The position numbers and the translations under genes are program-made. DNA of 64,000 nucleotides from CAVZTX01 sp963778375 (lineage in GTDB: Bacteria > Chloroflexota > Ktedonobacteria > Ktedonobacterales > Ktedonobacteraceae). The notes beneath the pieces are model-generated. The model had not been told where the DNA came from. It did not search any database and saw nothing but the letters and a program-made list of their open reading frames with translations. Within the stretch, counting starts at the first letter, position 1. Each line of letters begins with the position of its first letter. The stretch is taken from assembly GCA_963778375.1 (NCBI GenBank), contig CAVZTX010000024.1, positions 66,285 to 130,284 of the forward strand. Direction: 5' to 3'. This document shows, one piece after another, positions 25,885-35,305 of this stretch.

Positions 25885-27012
25885 CTAACCTGGAACGATA
25901 ACTGGTAGCCGCTCATCAGCCATATGTGCATACATTGGCGTCTGACCGCGCACCTCGCCGTCCAGCGTCACATCGCGTGGATCAGCATTCGTTGTAATAA
26001 TGACTCCTCGCGCCTGTACATGATGGATACCAGGAATGCCGGTCAATTCCCCGGGATGGTGAATAAAAGGATATCCTTGCCCATTCAGCGCATTTGAGGC
26101 ATATGCTCCCTTCTGTCCATTTTCCTTTAAACCAAAGAAGTGTGCTAACCTGGCGCTGAGATGTCCAAACTCGAACTCTTCTAGAACCAGGATATCGAGT
26201 AGCTGGTCGTTCAGACTCGCTCCTGGAATGCTAAGGTGCCACTGTCCGCCAAATATGGGTGCATTGATGACTGCTACCTGGAGGGCACGGCAGCGAAGTA
26301 GCGTTTGCTCATCTGTGGTAGCAGACCGTAGTACGTTAGTCTCTTGCCGAAATTGCTTGCTCTGGGGAACAGCCAACCCTTCAAACTGAAGCTCTACATC
26401 CAAGGCATGGGGATTTCTCAACACTTCTAAGGCAGCAAATGGGTACGTCATACGACCATAGCGCTGGCGTGTTGCTATATTGGTGGCTATACGTGCAAAC
26501 TGGACATTCAGTCCAATGGTCAGCGCGTGAGCGAAGAAGCCATGCTTTTGAGGGCCAACGTGTGTAACTACTCGCTCCTTCTGGCTTCGAGCGGCAGGGT
26601 GAGGTGATTGCTGAGCGGGTCGCGCCACTCCAATGTCTACCTCCACTTCTTTTCCTTTAGCAATAACGTTGACAGCCTGATGCACGTCTTGAGGAAGGTG
26701 CAGGGAACGAGCGATATCGTTGGCCGTACCAAGCGGCAGTATTCCAAGTGGCAAGCGACTTTCGGCGATATGCGTGATCACGCCTCCTACCAACCCATCA
26801 CCTCCTGCTGCGATCGCAATATCAATACCTTCCTCTTGCCAGATTGCTCCTTGGGCGAGCTGGTTATCCAGTTCAGCGATGGAAATATTCCTGATAACCT
26901 CGACTCCAACTTCTTGCAGATAGGTGAGCGCCTCTGAAAGTTTTTCAGATCTGCCTGAATGTGGACTGTGTATGACAATCGAGCGTTGTGATTTTTGCAA
27001 GGTTCCATCCAT
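25885..27012 (-). CDS. Diacylglycerol kinase-like lipid kinase (DagK/YegS family)
   Basis: A 375-residue cytosolic or membrane-associated lipid kinase. The N-terminal catalytic domain has IHSPHSGR, the nucleotide loop AGGDGLVGGV (family GGDGTxxEV), and GILPLGTANDIARSL. The C-terminal domain contains NAPIFGGQ and LLDILVLEEF, and near the end DGEVRGQTP, all typical. The T of GGDGT is replaced by L and the E that follows is G, an unusual change at the ATP loop. The substrate may be diacylglycerol or a similar lipid. The group downstream on the same strand holds the thioredoxin remnant and the BtuF-like gene. Confidence 0.88.
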   Translation of the reverse strand: MDGTLQKSQRSIVIHSPHSGRSEKLSEALTYLQEVGVEVIRNISIAELDNQLAQGAIWQEEGIDIAIAAGGDGLVGGVITHIAESRLPLGILPLGTANDIARSLHLPQDVHQAVNVIAKGKEVEVDIGVARPAQQSPHPAARSQKERVVTHVGPQKHGFFAHALTIGLNVQFARIATNIATRQRYGRMTYPFAALEVLRNPHALDVELQFEGLAVPQSKQFRQETNVLRSATTDEQTLLRCRALQVAVINAPIFGGQWHLSIPGASLNDQLLDILVLEEFEFGHLSARLAHFFGLKENGQKGAYASNALNGQGYPFIHHPGELTGIPGIHHVQARGVIITTNADPRDVTLDGEVRGQTPMYAHMADERLPVIVPG

Positions 27013-27138
27013 CTGTGCTTGTTATTAGGCATATGCTCAAATGGAGTATAACCCAGAAGGGGTAGGACTCGCAAATGTTTACTGTCGTCCTTGTTCCCAC
27101 TTCAGGTAACCCAGCATTAGATAGAGCCTGAACTCATC

Positions 27139-27840
27139 TCAGCTACATTGTGTATCTTCCGGTGGGCCTAGCGTGTTAGGAATGCCGTTACCGTTATTTG
27201 TACCTGTGCCGTTGTTGTAGCTGGTGATGTACCAATTGCCGCTGTTATCGGAGGCTTTTTCGAGTGTGAGATGGAGTGAGTACGTTTTTGTGAGCTTACT
27301 GCGGGTAATGGTATAGATATAGCTGATGGCCGTATCCGTGGTGGTAGCGCTGCCTGCTACTTCGGAATAATTTGTCACTGCCCCATAGTGAGTATCAACG
27401 CATTGTGCTTGCTGCTTGAACTGGTCTGGCGTGAGTTCGATGCGAATCGATGGAGCTAGGTCGCTATAGGCTGCATCATAATTGGGAGGAGTTGCGATAT
27501 TTGAGAGAAAATCGGCCGCAACTGATGCCGATGGGCTGACCTTGTTGGTGGCATTAAAAAATTGTACTGCTCCGTAAGCGATGACGAAGGCTACAATTGC
27601 ACAAACGATGATAATAACGCTGCGTACAAAGATGCGTCGCCGCAGACTTCTTGGAGGTCGTGTATTTCGGCGCGGGCGACCAACACGTTGCGTTCTAGGA
27701 GGTTGATCCACACGCGGTATACCCCGTGGACGTTGAGGGATAGATGGCTGTTTTCCCGTACCATTACCATTGACAGATGCATATGGCTCACTGGAAGACC
27801 GGTCCCAGGGATCATTGCCCCTATCTTGTCGCCCTTGCAT
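27139..27840 (-). CDS. Membrane-anchored protein with extracellular domain (exopolysaccharide cluster)
   Basis: A 233-residue protein. A polar, Arg/Pro-rich N-terminus of about 68 residues leads to one transmembrane segment (about 70-92, VIIIVCAIVAFVIAYGAV). The rest faces outward and resembles an NTF2-like or DUF4878-like domain with FKQQAQCVDTHYG and ITRSKLTKTYSLHLTL. I do not recognise a precise family. GAAGGAAGG lies 4-5 bases before the ATG. It is the last gene of the minus-strand exopolysaccharide group, 20 bases after the CpsD-like gene. Confidence 0.7.
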   Translation of the reverse strand: MQGRQDRGNDPWDRSSSEPYASVNGNGTGKQPSIPQRPRGIPRVDQPPRTQRVGRPRRNTRPPRSLRRRIFVRSVIIIVCAIVAFVIAYGAVQFFNATNKVSPSASVAADFLSNIATPPNYDAAYSDLAPSIRIELTPDQFKQQAQCVDTHYGAVTNYSEVAGSATTTDTAISYIYTITRSKLTKTYSLHLTLEKASDNSGNWYITSYNNGTGTNNGNGIPNTLGPPEDTQCS

Positions 27841-27860
27841 GTGACCTTCCTTCAGAATTT

Positions 27861-28541
27861 CTAAGCATTCAACATAATAATGCCTGACAGTTTCGCGTGC
27901 GCTCGCTGCAATTGTTCCTGCGCCTGCTTGGCTTGCGTGCGCGTTGTATGGCCTACGATAATACTTAAAAATGTTTGTTCTACCAGTGCGCCAATCAACG
28001 AAGCATCCGCACCGGCGAGGACTGGTGGGCTATGAAAAATAATGATCCCTGGCTGAGTTTCTGATGTTAACTGATACTGACAGATACTCTTTACAGTCTC
28101 TTCCAGCTTAGGTGAAAGCAGGAGTAATGTTCCCTGGGCCGGTGCAGTACCCGCTCCAAGTACTTGCAGCCCAGAAATGAATGTTGATTGTAGGTAGTTA
28201 GGGATCTTTTGATGCGAAATTGACTCCTCTGCCAGCAGGTCACTAAGTCCTGGATCTTTTGCCAGGCCGAAGCGCTGTTGAAGACTTGGCGCGCTCAGAT
28301 CGGCGTCCACCAGTATCGTTGGGATGCTACTCTGGGCTGCCGCGATAGCTACATTGGCTACTGCTGCTGCTTGTTCCGCGTTGGCGGTTGGCGTAGTAAG
28401 AAGCAGGGTATGCTGCTTCATAGAAGCACTATCCCAATTCAAGCGAATATTGGCGAAGAGTGTATAATAGGCCTCGCTATAGGCGCTGTCTGTATCGTAA
28501 TCTGTGAGCAGTACATACTGTTCGTTTGAGCGATTTCCCAT
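27861..28541 (-). CDS. CpsD/Wzc-like P-loop protein with degenerate Walker A
   Basis: A 226-residue protein of the ParA/CpsD fold. It resembles bacterial tyrosine kinases that control polysaccharide export: SEAYYTLFANIRLNW at the start and the Walker A' segment ILVDADLSAPSLQQRFGL. The P-loop, normally P-x-x-G-E-G-K-(S/T), reads TTPTANAEQAAAVAN here, with no lysine and no glycine pair. It also has no tyrosine-rich tail. So it is probably a non-catalytic partner of the Wzz-like protein. Ribosome site AGAGGAG. The neighbouring Wzz-like gene lies 333 bases upstream. Alternatives: nucleotide-free scaffold, or an enzyme with a different ATP-binding mode. Confidence 0.8.
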   Translation of the reverse strand: MGNRSNEQYVLLTDYDTDSAYSEAYYTLFANIRLNWDSASMKQHTLLLTTPTANAEQAAAVANVAIAAAQSSIPTILVDADLSAPSLQQRFGLAKDPGLSDLLAEESISHQKIPNYLQSTFISGLQVLGAGTAPAQGTLLLLSPKLEETVKSICQYQLTSETQPGIIIFHSPPVLAGADASLIGALVEQTFLSIIVGHTTRTQAKQAQEQLQRAHAKLSGIIMLNA

Positions 28542-28874
28542 TGGAAGAATGCTCCTCTATATATTAACATTGTTGAAACGGGCTAAGATCACCGGGGACG
28601 ATCTGGGCCTTCTTTTGTTGTTTCCTGTCGTACTATACTGAAGCTCTTCACTCCTGTCAAGCGCTATTGGCTAGGAGTCACTCATATATAAGTGTATCTC
28701 GCAGCACAACCATCACTACTGTCACTTTCGTAACCACTCGCGGCTCTTACTTAATTATGAGGGGATGTTAGCTAATGGCAAGAAAAGGCAGGCCTTCCAT
28801 CCTTTCGAGAAATTGATGAGAACTTGTCCATAAATGAGTGCTTACAATTCACGTAGAAGGAGGGAGACCGAGAG
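28542..28874. other. Intergenic region, no gene seen
   Basis: A 333-base gap between two genes of the same strand. It may hold a promoter for the CpsD-like gene. Short open frames are present but have no ribosome site. No repeat seen. Confidence 0.4.
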
Positions 28875-29723
28875 CTATGCCGCAGGTGAACGCGAGTTGT
28901 CGGTAGCACGAGGTGAACTAGTGCGTCCTGGTCTGGGTGCACGGGGCACTTCACCGTAGATAGGAAGTTGCAGCAGGTTCGTGACCTCGTCTTTGCTGCG
29001 AATGCGATCATCGAGATAGTCGATGAGAAATGCCAGAGCTATACCTACAACAAGTGCAACAAGCAGCAGTAGGAGAAGCTGTATCGTTTTGGCGGCTGTT
29101 CCGGGTATGGTGGCTGGATCCGTCGCGTTGCTTATAACGCGTGCCACTGCCACGGATTGTACAGCGATGCCCGTTGAGGTATCAGGGGCACTACTTGTAA
29201 GCGAATAGTTGAAATACTGACCTGCATCGGCACTGAGAGTTTCTCCAGTCGCATTAGCAATTGCCCAGGCTCCGGCAGGGGTACTCCATGTGACCGTTAT
29301 CGTTACCAGAGCATGTATGCGGCTGGCAGTGATCGATGATCCAATAGCATTGGCATTCTGCCAGTCTCCAAGGTCGGGATGTGCTCCAAAACGTTGCGCA
29401 ATTTGGTTCGTATCGGCTGCAATTTGATTTGAAACCTGGCTGTCAAACTCTTTTGTCGCGAGTATTGGCCCGGTCGCAAGGGTGTCGGCAAATGCCTCGG
29501 CGGTTGAGGTATTTGCAGCAACATTCGCTGGTTGACCTTTTGTTTGTACGCCCATCTGGATGGTGACGTTGGAGGTATATGTTGTCTGTAAATTTGCAAG
29601 CTTATGCGTATGGTAGTATTCGTAGCCGACGTAAAGGGCGACTACTCCTACGATAAGTGCGACCAGCCAAATGCGCCGCCAGATTATTGTCCAATAGGTC
29701 CGTAGCTCCACGGTATCTTTCAC
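28875..29723 (-). CDS. Wzz-like polysaccharide chain-length/export protein
   Basis: A 282-residue membrane protein with the Wzz architecture: a first transmembrane segment near residues 18-36 (LVALIVGVVALYVGYEYY), an extracellular coiled part, and a second at about 214-235 (QLLLLLLVALVVGIALAFLID) followed by YLDDRIRSKDEVTNLL, as in Wzc/CapA proteins. A Pro/Arg/Ser-rich tail follows (about residues 260-282). It sets or assists polysaccharide length. It starts at GTG 29723, overlapping the stop of the glycosyltransferase by four bases (29720-29723), so the two are translationally coupled. Confidence 0.85.
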   Translation of the reverse strand: MKDTVELRTYWTIIWRRIWLVALIVGVVALYVGYEYYHTHKLANLQTTYTSNVTIQMGVQTKGQPANVAANTSTAEAFADTLATGPILATKEFDSQVSNQIAADTNQIAQRFGAHPDLGDWQNANAIGSSITASRIHALVTITVTWSTPAGAWAIANATGETLSADAGQYFNYSLTSSAPDTSTGIAVQSVAVARVISNATDPATIPGTAAKTIQLLLLLLVALVVGIALAFLIDYLDDRIRSKDEVTNLLQLPIYGEVPRAPRPGRTSSPRATDNSRSPAA

Positions 29724-30853
29724 CCTTTCACAGAGATTGTTTTCAGTGCTTTTGCAGGTTTCCCTTCGCTCAATTTGGCTTCAATGAATTGAAGGATGCG
29801 GCGATGGAAGCGTGGTTTATCGAATTCGAGTGCGTGATTATGAATGGTTTCTGAGTCGTATCGACGTTCGTCAAATGTAGCCAGCACGCCTGACAAACTT
29901 TCGGCGCTTTGTTCCTGAAAGAAAGTGCCTGTCACCCCATCGATGACAGATGTGAGCGCACCACCAGCTCCATAAGCAATGACAGGACGGCCAGATGCCT
30001 GCGCCTCTAGCGGTGTAATGCCGAAATCCTCTTCGCCAGGTAAGAGTAAGGCACGACAGTGTGTATAGTAATGGAGGACTTCTGAATCGGAGAGCCGTCC
30101 CAGGAAGCGAATGGTTGGCCCGGCCATCTTTCTGAGTTCTTGCTCGTAGCGCCCACTGCCGATGATGACGAGCGGCAATTGTAGCGCGTTGCAGGCCGCA
30201 ATGGCCAGGTCGATACGCTTGTACGGTAAGAACCGGCTGACGATCAGAAAGTAATCCTCGGGCTGCGTGCTAGGGTTGAAGGGAAAGCGACTGGCTTCTA
30301 CAGGTGGTGGTATGACAATTGCATCTCTGCGGTAGTACTTCGCAATCCGTTCTGCCACAACTGGCGAGTTAGCGATGAAGTGATCGACGCGCATCGCACT
30401 TGTCTGGTCCCAGATACGCAGTCCAGTAATAAATAAAGGCAACACCTTGCGTGGCAACTTGCCGATTTGCTCACGTTCCACGTATTCATTGTAGTTCCAG
30501 CACCAGCGCATAGGGGTGTGGCAGTAGCAAATATGCAGTGTCTCTGGTCTCGTGATTACACCTTTGCCAAAGGCACTGGAACTGCTCAAAACCAGGTCAT
30601 AGCCTCGCAGGTCTAGATTCTCCATCGCAAAAGGATAGAAGGGCAAATAGGGTTGATGATGTTGCATCACAAACGGCAGCTTTTGCATGAACGAGGTACG
30701 AATATCAATCTTCTGGAATGCAGGATCAACGCGTTTTGGATCATAAATCGATGTATAGAGCGGGGCATTGGGAAATATCTCGTGCAGTGCCAGAACAACA
30801 CGTTCCGCACCCCCCATTTGATTCAGATAGTCATGAACCAGGGCTACTTTCAT
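29720..30853 (-). CDS. Family 4 glycosyltransferase
   Basis: A 377-residue GT-B fold, GT4-family enzyme. The N-terminal domain begins MKVALVHDYLNQMGGAERV, as in the WbaZ-type mannosyltransferases. The C-terminal donor domain has IVSRFLPYKRIDLAI and the E-x7-E motif in EEDFGITPLEAQASGRPVIAYG. It adds a sugar to a lipid-linked or growing polysaccharide at the inner face of the membrane. AAAGGA lies 4 bases before the ATG. It is followed directly by the Wzz-like gene. The sugar is not predictable. Confidence 0.9.
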   Translation of the reverse strand: MKVALVHDYLNQMGGAERVVLALHEIFPNAPLYTSIYDPKRVDPAFQKIDIRTSFMQKLPFVMQHHQPYLPFYPFAMENLDLRGYDLVLSSSSAFGKGVITRPETLHICYCHTPMRWCWNYNEYVEREQIGKLPRKVLPLFITGLRIWDQTSAMRVDHFIANSPVVAERIAKYYRRDAIVIPPPVEASRFPFNPSTQPEDYFLIVSRFLPYKRIDLAIAACNALQLPLVIIGSGRYEQELRKMAGPTIRFLGRLSDSEVLHYYTHCRALLLPGEEDFGITPLEAQASGRPVIAYGAGGALTSVIDGVTGTFFQEQSAESLSGVLATFDERRYDSETIHNHALEFDKPRFHRRILQFIEAKLSEGKPAKALKTISVKG

Positions 30854-30931
30854 ACGTTCCTTTCAGCCTGCTGACTGCAAAGCAGTAGACGCGAAGCGCC
30901 GTTGCAGGCTGTTTTTCAATAATCGCCAGAT

Positions 30932-32650
30932 TTAATATGCTCCTCGGCTGAATAAGACCGCTGGAATGGTGCGGAAGAGTATCTGGAAGTATAAGCGCAG
31001 TGACCAGTTTTCAATATAATAGAGATCCATGAGCACACCCTCGTCGAAACTGATATCGCTACGCCCTCGTACCTGCCACAATCCTGTCATACCGGGTTTG
31101 ATGGCGAGACGACCTTTTTGCCACTCTTCATATTGTGCTACCTCTTGTGGCAGGGGCGGGCGTGGCCCCACCAGGCTCATCTCACCGCGTATCACATTAA
31201 TGAGCTGTGGGATCTCGTCAAAGCTTGTGCGGCGCAGGAATTTCCCTACTGCCGTAATACGCGGATCATCTTTCATCTTGAAGAGTGGTCCCTGAGCCTC
31301 GTTGTGCGCCATCAAAGCAGCAAGCACCTGCTCGGCATTGTTGTACATTGAGCGGAATTTATACACGCTCAATGGCCGTCCATTCCGGCCTATGCGGGTT
31401 TGCTTGTAAATGGCTGGGCCTGGCGAGTTAAGGCGAATAGCGAGCGCAATCAGAAGCCAGAACGGTGATCCAACCAGTAATATGAGTGCGGCCACAATGA
31501 TATCAACCAGACGGGTGATTGTTCGCTGTACCGAGTTGATCGGAACTTGTTTGATACTAATGAGTGGGATGCCTTCCACAGCTTCCATATCTACACGCGA
31601 TAGATTTAACTCATACAAATCCGGGACGAGTTTGAATGACGCTCCTACACGTTCACACAGGCGTACAGTCTTAATGGATTGCTCGTGCATCTGCGAAGGT
31701 AGGGCAATAATCACCTCATCGATCTGCATCGAGTTAATCACCGGGCGCAGATCTTCCAGCGTACCAAGCATTCTAAAGCGCCCGAAATCGCCCGGCGGCT
31801 CACTCATATCATGGAGAAATCCCACAATTGTGTAACCCAGGTTGGGTTTCGCTGCAATATGCTGCATAATCATTTTGCCCAGGCGTCCTGATCCCACGAC
31901 GAGCAAGCGCGTTTCACCGAGTCCCATACGGTACAGCGTTCCCATCGCTACCGAAACAATGAGTCGTCCTGCACTTACAACGACAATAGTTGTTGCCCAT
32001 ACGAATGGCACCAGCAGACGAGAATTTGAAGGCGGCTGAAAGACAAAGTAGTATGTTATCAAGAGTGCCAGGCCCATTGTGGCAGAAGTGGCGATAGTCC
32101 ATGCCTGACGAAACCAGCTCCCAGTCAAACGAATGCTATATAGACCACGAAGCGCAAAGATGACAATGAGTCCGATGACAATGCTTATTCCAAGTCCTAT
32201 AAAACTCGTTAAAGGAGTTAAAACATCCTGGGGTATGGTGGTATGCATGTGAGGAGCTACACTCTCAACCCCTGATAAATTGTAGCGAATAGTGGATATG
32301 AGCTTACTTTTGAAGAAAACATTATAGCGCAGAATGTACGCTAACTGAAAAGCACTCGCTGCCAATGTTGCATCTAAGATCACCATCGCGATACGTTCAA
32401 AGATGCGCCACTGATGACGATGCGAACGCCGCTCTGAGATAGCTTTTGTGATAGGGCCGGTTGCTCCTCCCACCATGTCATTTGTTGCCTGCCCCAAAGG
32501 CATAGGCTGTTGTCCGGGGGGCAAGGTTCCTATTCTATCTGTATCTGTGGGGGCGCGATACATCCGACCCCTACTATCGATATTGGTCATTTGTGATAGT
32601 TTACTACTTTTCACGAGATTAAGCCTATATCCTACCGGGGCGTGATGCAT
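30932..32650 (-). CDS. Undecaprenyl-phosphate sugar phosphotransferase (WcaJ/ExoY family)
   Basis: A polyisoprenyl-phosphate hexose-1-phosphate transferase, the initiating enzyme of exopolysaccharide synthesis. Four or five transmembrane segments lie in the first 250 residues, then a Rossmann-like part (LLVVGSGRLGKMIMQ), then the catalytic domain with KFRSMYNNAE, DEIPQLINVIRGEMSLVGPRPP and KPGMTGLWQVRGRSD. The N-terminus is uncertain: the longest frame starts at 32650, but 32590 and 32563 also fit. The first and third lie behind GTAGGGG in two copies of a palindromic repeat, so the first 30 residues may be repeat DNA rather than protein. The domain order and motifs are clear. Confidence 0.92.
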   Translation of the reverse strand: MHHAPVGYRLNLVKSSKLSQMTNIDSRGRMYRAPTDTDRIGTLPPGQQPMPLGQATNDMVGGATGPITKAISERRSHRHQWRIFERIAMVILDATLAASAFQLAYILRYNVFFKSKLISTIRYNLSGVESVAPHMHTTIPQDVLTPLTSFIGLGISIVIGLIVIFALRGLYSIRLTGSWFRQAWTIATSATMGLALLITYYFVFQPPSNSRLLVPFVWATTIVVVSAGRLIVSVAMGTLYRMGLGETRLLVVGSGRLGKMIMQHIAAKPNLGYTIVGFLHDMSEPPGDFGRFRMLGTLEDLRPVINSMQIDEVIIALPSQMHEQSIKTVRLCERVGASFKLVPDLYELNLSRVDMEAVEGIPLISIKQVPINSVQRTITRLVDIIVAALILLVGSPFWLLIALAIRLNSPGPAIYKQTRIGRNGRPLSVYKFRSMYNNAEQVLAALMAHNEAQGPLFKMKDDPRITAVGKFLRRTSFDEIPQLINVIRGEMSLVGPRPPLPQEVAQYEEWQKGRLAIKPGMTGLWQVRGRSDISFDEGVLMDLYYIENWSLRLYFQILFRTIPAVLFSRGAY

Positions 32651-32665
32651 ATAGCCCCTACTATC
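32547..32665. repeat. Two copies of a TAGGGG palindromic repeat around the sugar-transferase start
   Basis: Copies at 32547-32577 and 32637-32665 share GGGGCG-GAT-CAT and then CCCCTACTATC. Both contain an ATG in frame with the sugar transferase on the minus strand. They belong with the palindromes at 2805 and 60912. Confidence 0.55.
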
Positions 32666-32720
32666 TAACGATTCGATGAGACGTTGTTAGTGTGTCCTTA
32701 CATCTCGGCTGAGCTTGCCC

Positions 32721-33917
32721 CTATGAACGTCTTGATGGAGCGCTGTTTGTATGTTTTTGTGATTTATGCGCTGTTGCTGCTTGTTCATAAACATTAATAA
32801 TTTGTGTGGCCATCGCCTGGGCTGAAAATTGCTGTGTGACTGAAGGCGCAAGTGCACGGCAACGTTCGCGATAGTCATGATTAGTCAATGCCTGGTAAAG
32901 TGCATTAGCCATTGTTTCTACATCATATGGGTCTACTGCCAGTGCGATATCGGCTCCCGCCTCCGGCAAGCTGGAGACGTTTGAAGTGACAACAGGTGTG
33001 CCACACGCCAGGGCTTCTGCCACAGGCAGGCCAAAACCTTCATAGAGCGATGGATAGATAAATGCCGAAGCTGCTGAGTACCAGAGCGCTTGTTCGGCAT
33101 CGGCTACGAAGCCTGGAAAAATAACCTCCGACTTTAACCCAAGCGTCTGTACCTTTTCAAAAATCGAGTCGTAGAACCAGCCTTTCCCACCCGCCAGCAC
33201 GAGTTTCTCCGAAATAGCATGCGCATTGCGAAGTTGTGCGTATGCTTCAAGGATCGTGGTAATATTCTTGCGTGGTTCTAATGTGCCAAGGTACAGGATA
33301 AATCCGCCTGCCAGTCCTTGTTTCTGCCGGAAGGAATCTCTCTCTTCCTCATGTATTACGCTTGAAAAGCGTGCATCGATGCAAGGATGAACCGTTTGTA
33401 TGCGTTCGGCAGGAATATTCACTAATTCGACGGCATCACGTTTCGTACTGTCAGAGTCGGCGATGATTCTTGTGGCATGTCGTAAACTGCGTAGAGTAAA
33501 GGTTCGATGATACACGCGCTTCGCTCGGGTTAGTACATGAGGAAAGCGCAAGAATGCCAGGTCATGCAGTGTGACCACTCCAGCGCAATTGCGAGGTAAC
33601 ATTTCTGGCAGAACATTTGCGGGCGAGTGAAACACATCGATGTTCCTTTGACGCAAAAGTGATGGCAGCGTCAATTGTTCCCAGGCCACTCGAGACGCAG
33701 GTCGTGCCTCAGACCACGAGACAGGAACGTAGGTGATCTGGGGAGAATATACTGCCAGGCGCTCTACTACATCCTGTCCATTCACAAAAATTGTATATGT
33801 ATGTTGCCCCGGTTGTTTTGCTAGTTCAGTTATCAAGTAGCGTATATAGCGACTAATCCCGCCATTGCGATAGGTCTGACTAAATGATAATAATTGAGCA
33901 TTAATACCTATATGCAT
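32721..33917 (-). CDS. Family 4 glycosyltransferase
   Basis: A 398-residue GT4 enzyme. The N-terminus has the G-G-(I/A)-x-R-Y acceptor loop (RNGGISRYIRYLI). Then VTLHDLAFLRFP, a donor-site YLGTLEPRKNITTILEAY, and E-x7-E in YEGFGLPVAEALACGTPVV. It is typical of mannosyl- or rhamnosyltransferases for surface polysaccharides. It is the first gene of the minus-strand exopolysaccharide group, followed about 70 bases later by the sugar-phosphate transferase. AGAGGAG lies upstream of the ATG. Confidence 0.92.
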   Translation of the reverse strand: MHIGINAQLLSFSQTYRNGGISRYIRYLITELAKQPGQHTYTIFVNGQDVVERLAVYSPQITYVPVSWSEARPASRVAWEQLTLPSLLRQRNIDVFHSPANVLPEMLPRNCAGVVTLHDLAFLRFPHVLTRAKRVYHRTFTLRSLRHATRIIADSDSTKRDAVELVNIPAERIQTVHPCIDARFSSVIHEEERDSFRQKQGLAGGFILYLGTLEPRKNITTILEAYAQLRNAHAISEKLVLAGGKGWFYDSIFEKVQTLGLKSEVIFPGFVADAEQALWYSAASAFIYPSLYEGFGLPVAEALACGTPVVTSNVSSLPEAGADIALAVDPYDVETMANALYQALTNHDYRERCRALAPSVTQQFSAQAMATQIINVYEQAATAHKSQKHTNSAPSRRS

Positions 33918-33988
33918 CCCGAATAGTCTCCTCTTCGCACTTCCTTAACGCCTACTATAACGTGCCTGAAATTGACAAGGTAACAGTC

Positions 33989-34906
33989 CTAGACCTTCTC
34001 TGCCCTGCGCCAAAGCAGGTAGTTCTCTTGGAATTGCGGGTAAATCTCGCCACGCTCATAAAGAGCGCTTAATGCTGCCTGCACCGTAGTATTATAGAGT
34101 ACATATTGTGGCAGCGCGGTAATCGACGCGCCTTGCGCGTTTGCTACGAAGCTTAGCACATCGGCAGTTCGCCGCCCCTCTCCCTCCGTCAGGTAAGTTC
34201 GTACTTGCTCTAGTATACTCTCCAATCGCTCGATAGTATAATCCATGACCCGATTGGCCTGTTCTGCTGATGTGTATATTTCACCATGACCTGCTACCAC
34301 ATGCTCAAAGGACGTGGTCTGCGTTTTCAGCGAGGCCAGAGTGGTAAGTCCGGCTTGTATATCTGTATAGAAAGGAATGCGATGCTTGTCGAGTATCTCA
34401 GGCGTCAAGAATGCATCACCTACGAAAAGAGTCTTGCCGAAAGCCATCCCTATCTGTTCGGTGCTGTGACCTGGAAGGGCAACCACATCTAGAGGGATCG
34501 AGTCTACGGTATGTTCGTTGCCTGCAAGGATGACATTGGCCAGACATGGTTTGGCGAGCAGAAACTTGTGCTGTAAATCGCGAGGCGGCTGTGCCCCGCT
34601 AAAAAGGTAAAGCGGCTCCAGAATGGGTCCAGCCATCACCGATGCCTCAACTCGCGTTGCATAAACCGTCAGACCCGTTTGTCGCACGAGATAATGTGCA
34701 CCGCCAAAATGATCGGCATGAGCATGCGTGATCAGTAGTGCAGTAGGAGTGAGGCCCAGCTTTTTTACTGAGTTGAGTATATCGCGGCCCGTGTCCTTAT
34801 CCATACCACTATCGATGATGAGGCAGCGATCTTCGTGGGCGATCACGCCAATATTGGCTCCTCCCTGGATCACCCAGGTGCCTTCGGCCAATTGTGTCAG
34901 TTGCAT
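33989..34906 (-). CDS. MBL-fold metallo-hydrolase
   Basis: A 305-residue metallo-beta-lactamase-fold hydrolase. The metal site H-x-H-x-D-H is in THAHADHFGGAH (about residues 60-71). Further ligands are the His in LPGHSTEQIG, the Asp in FVGDAFL and the His in VAGHGEIY. It is of the glyoxalase II/lactonase-like type, and the C-terminal 70 residues form a helical extension. The substrate is unknown. AGAAAG lies before the ATG. It stands between the exopolysaccharide group and a 400-base gap. Confidence 0.9.
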   Translation of the reverse strand: MQLTQLAEGTWVIQGGANIGVIAHEDRCLIIDSGMDKDTGRDILNSVKKLGLTPTALLITHAHADHFGGAHYLVRQTGLTVYATRVEASVMAGPILEPLYLFSGAQPPRDLQHKFLLAKPCLANVILAGNEHTVDSIPLDVVALPGHSTEQIGMAFGKTLFVGDAFLTPEILDKHRIPFYTDIQAGLTTLASLKTQTTSFEHVVAGHGEIYTSAEQANRVMDYTIERLESILEQVRTYLTEGEGRRTADVLSFVANAQGASITALPQYVLYNTTVQAALSALYERGEIYPQFQENYLLWRRAEKV

Positions 34907-35305
34907 TTTTGCAGCTTTCTTATAGGGTAGTGCTATTGTTAATAACGCTAGTACCAGGGTTAAAAGTCTTGCATGCAGAAATATGAGAGTGTATACTGCA
35001 CGCTGTGCGAGGGACTCGATTGATCGCGTCCCTACAGCCTAATGGGGCAAGGTGCAAAAGAGAAATCAACGACGTGAGTAATTTTGTGAAAAATGAGCAG
35101 GTGCGTTGCGTTTTTCTCTGCGTCGGTGTATTATAGCCTAAAGTCCCTAGTGGCGCAATGAATTGTGCCTCTTTCCTTGAAATGCGCAGCTCTGCAACGG
35201 AGCAAGCGCTCCCAGGAAGTCCTCCAGGCCTGCCGCCTTACAGGTCAGCAGGCTTGATAGGTAGTATTCAAAATTGCGAGTAACGAAATTACGGGAGAAT
35301 GCGCG
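34907..35305. other. Intergenic region with palindromes, no gene seen
   Basis: A 400-base gap between divergent genes. It holds one TAGGG-type palindrome: AGGGAC (35010-35015) and GTCCCT (35028-35033) around a TCGATTGATCGC centre, the dispersed repeat type. An imperfect palindrome lies near 35224-35250. The PP2C promoter should be here. No small gene is supported. Confidence 0.45.
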
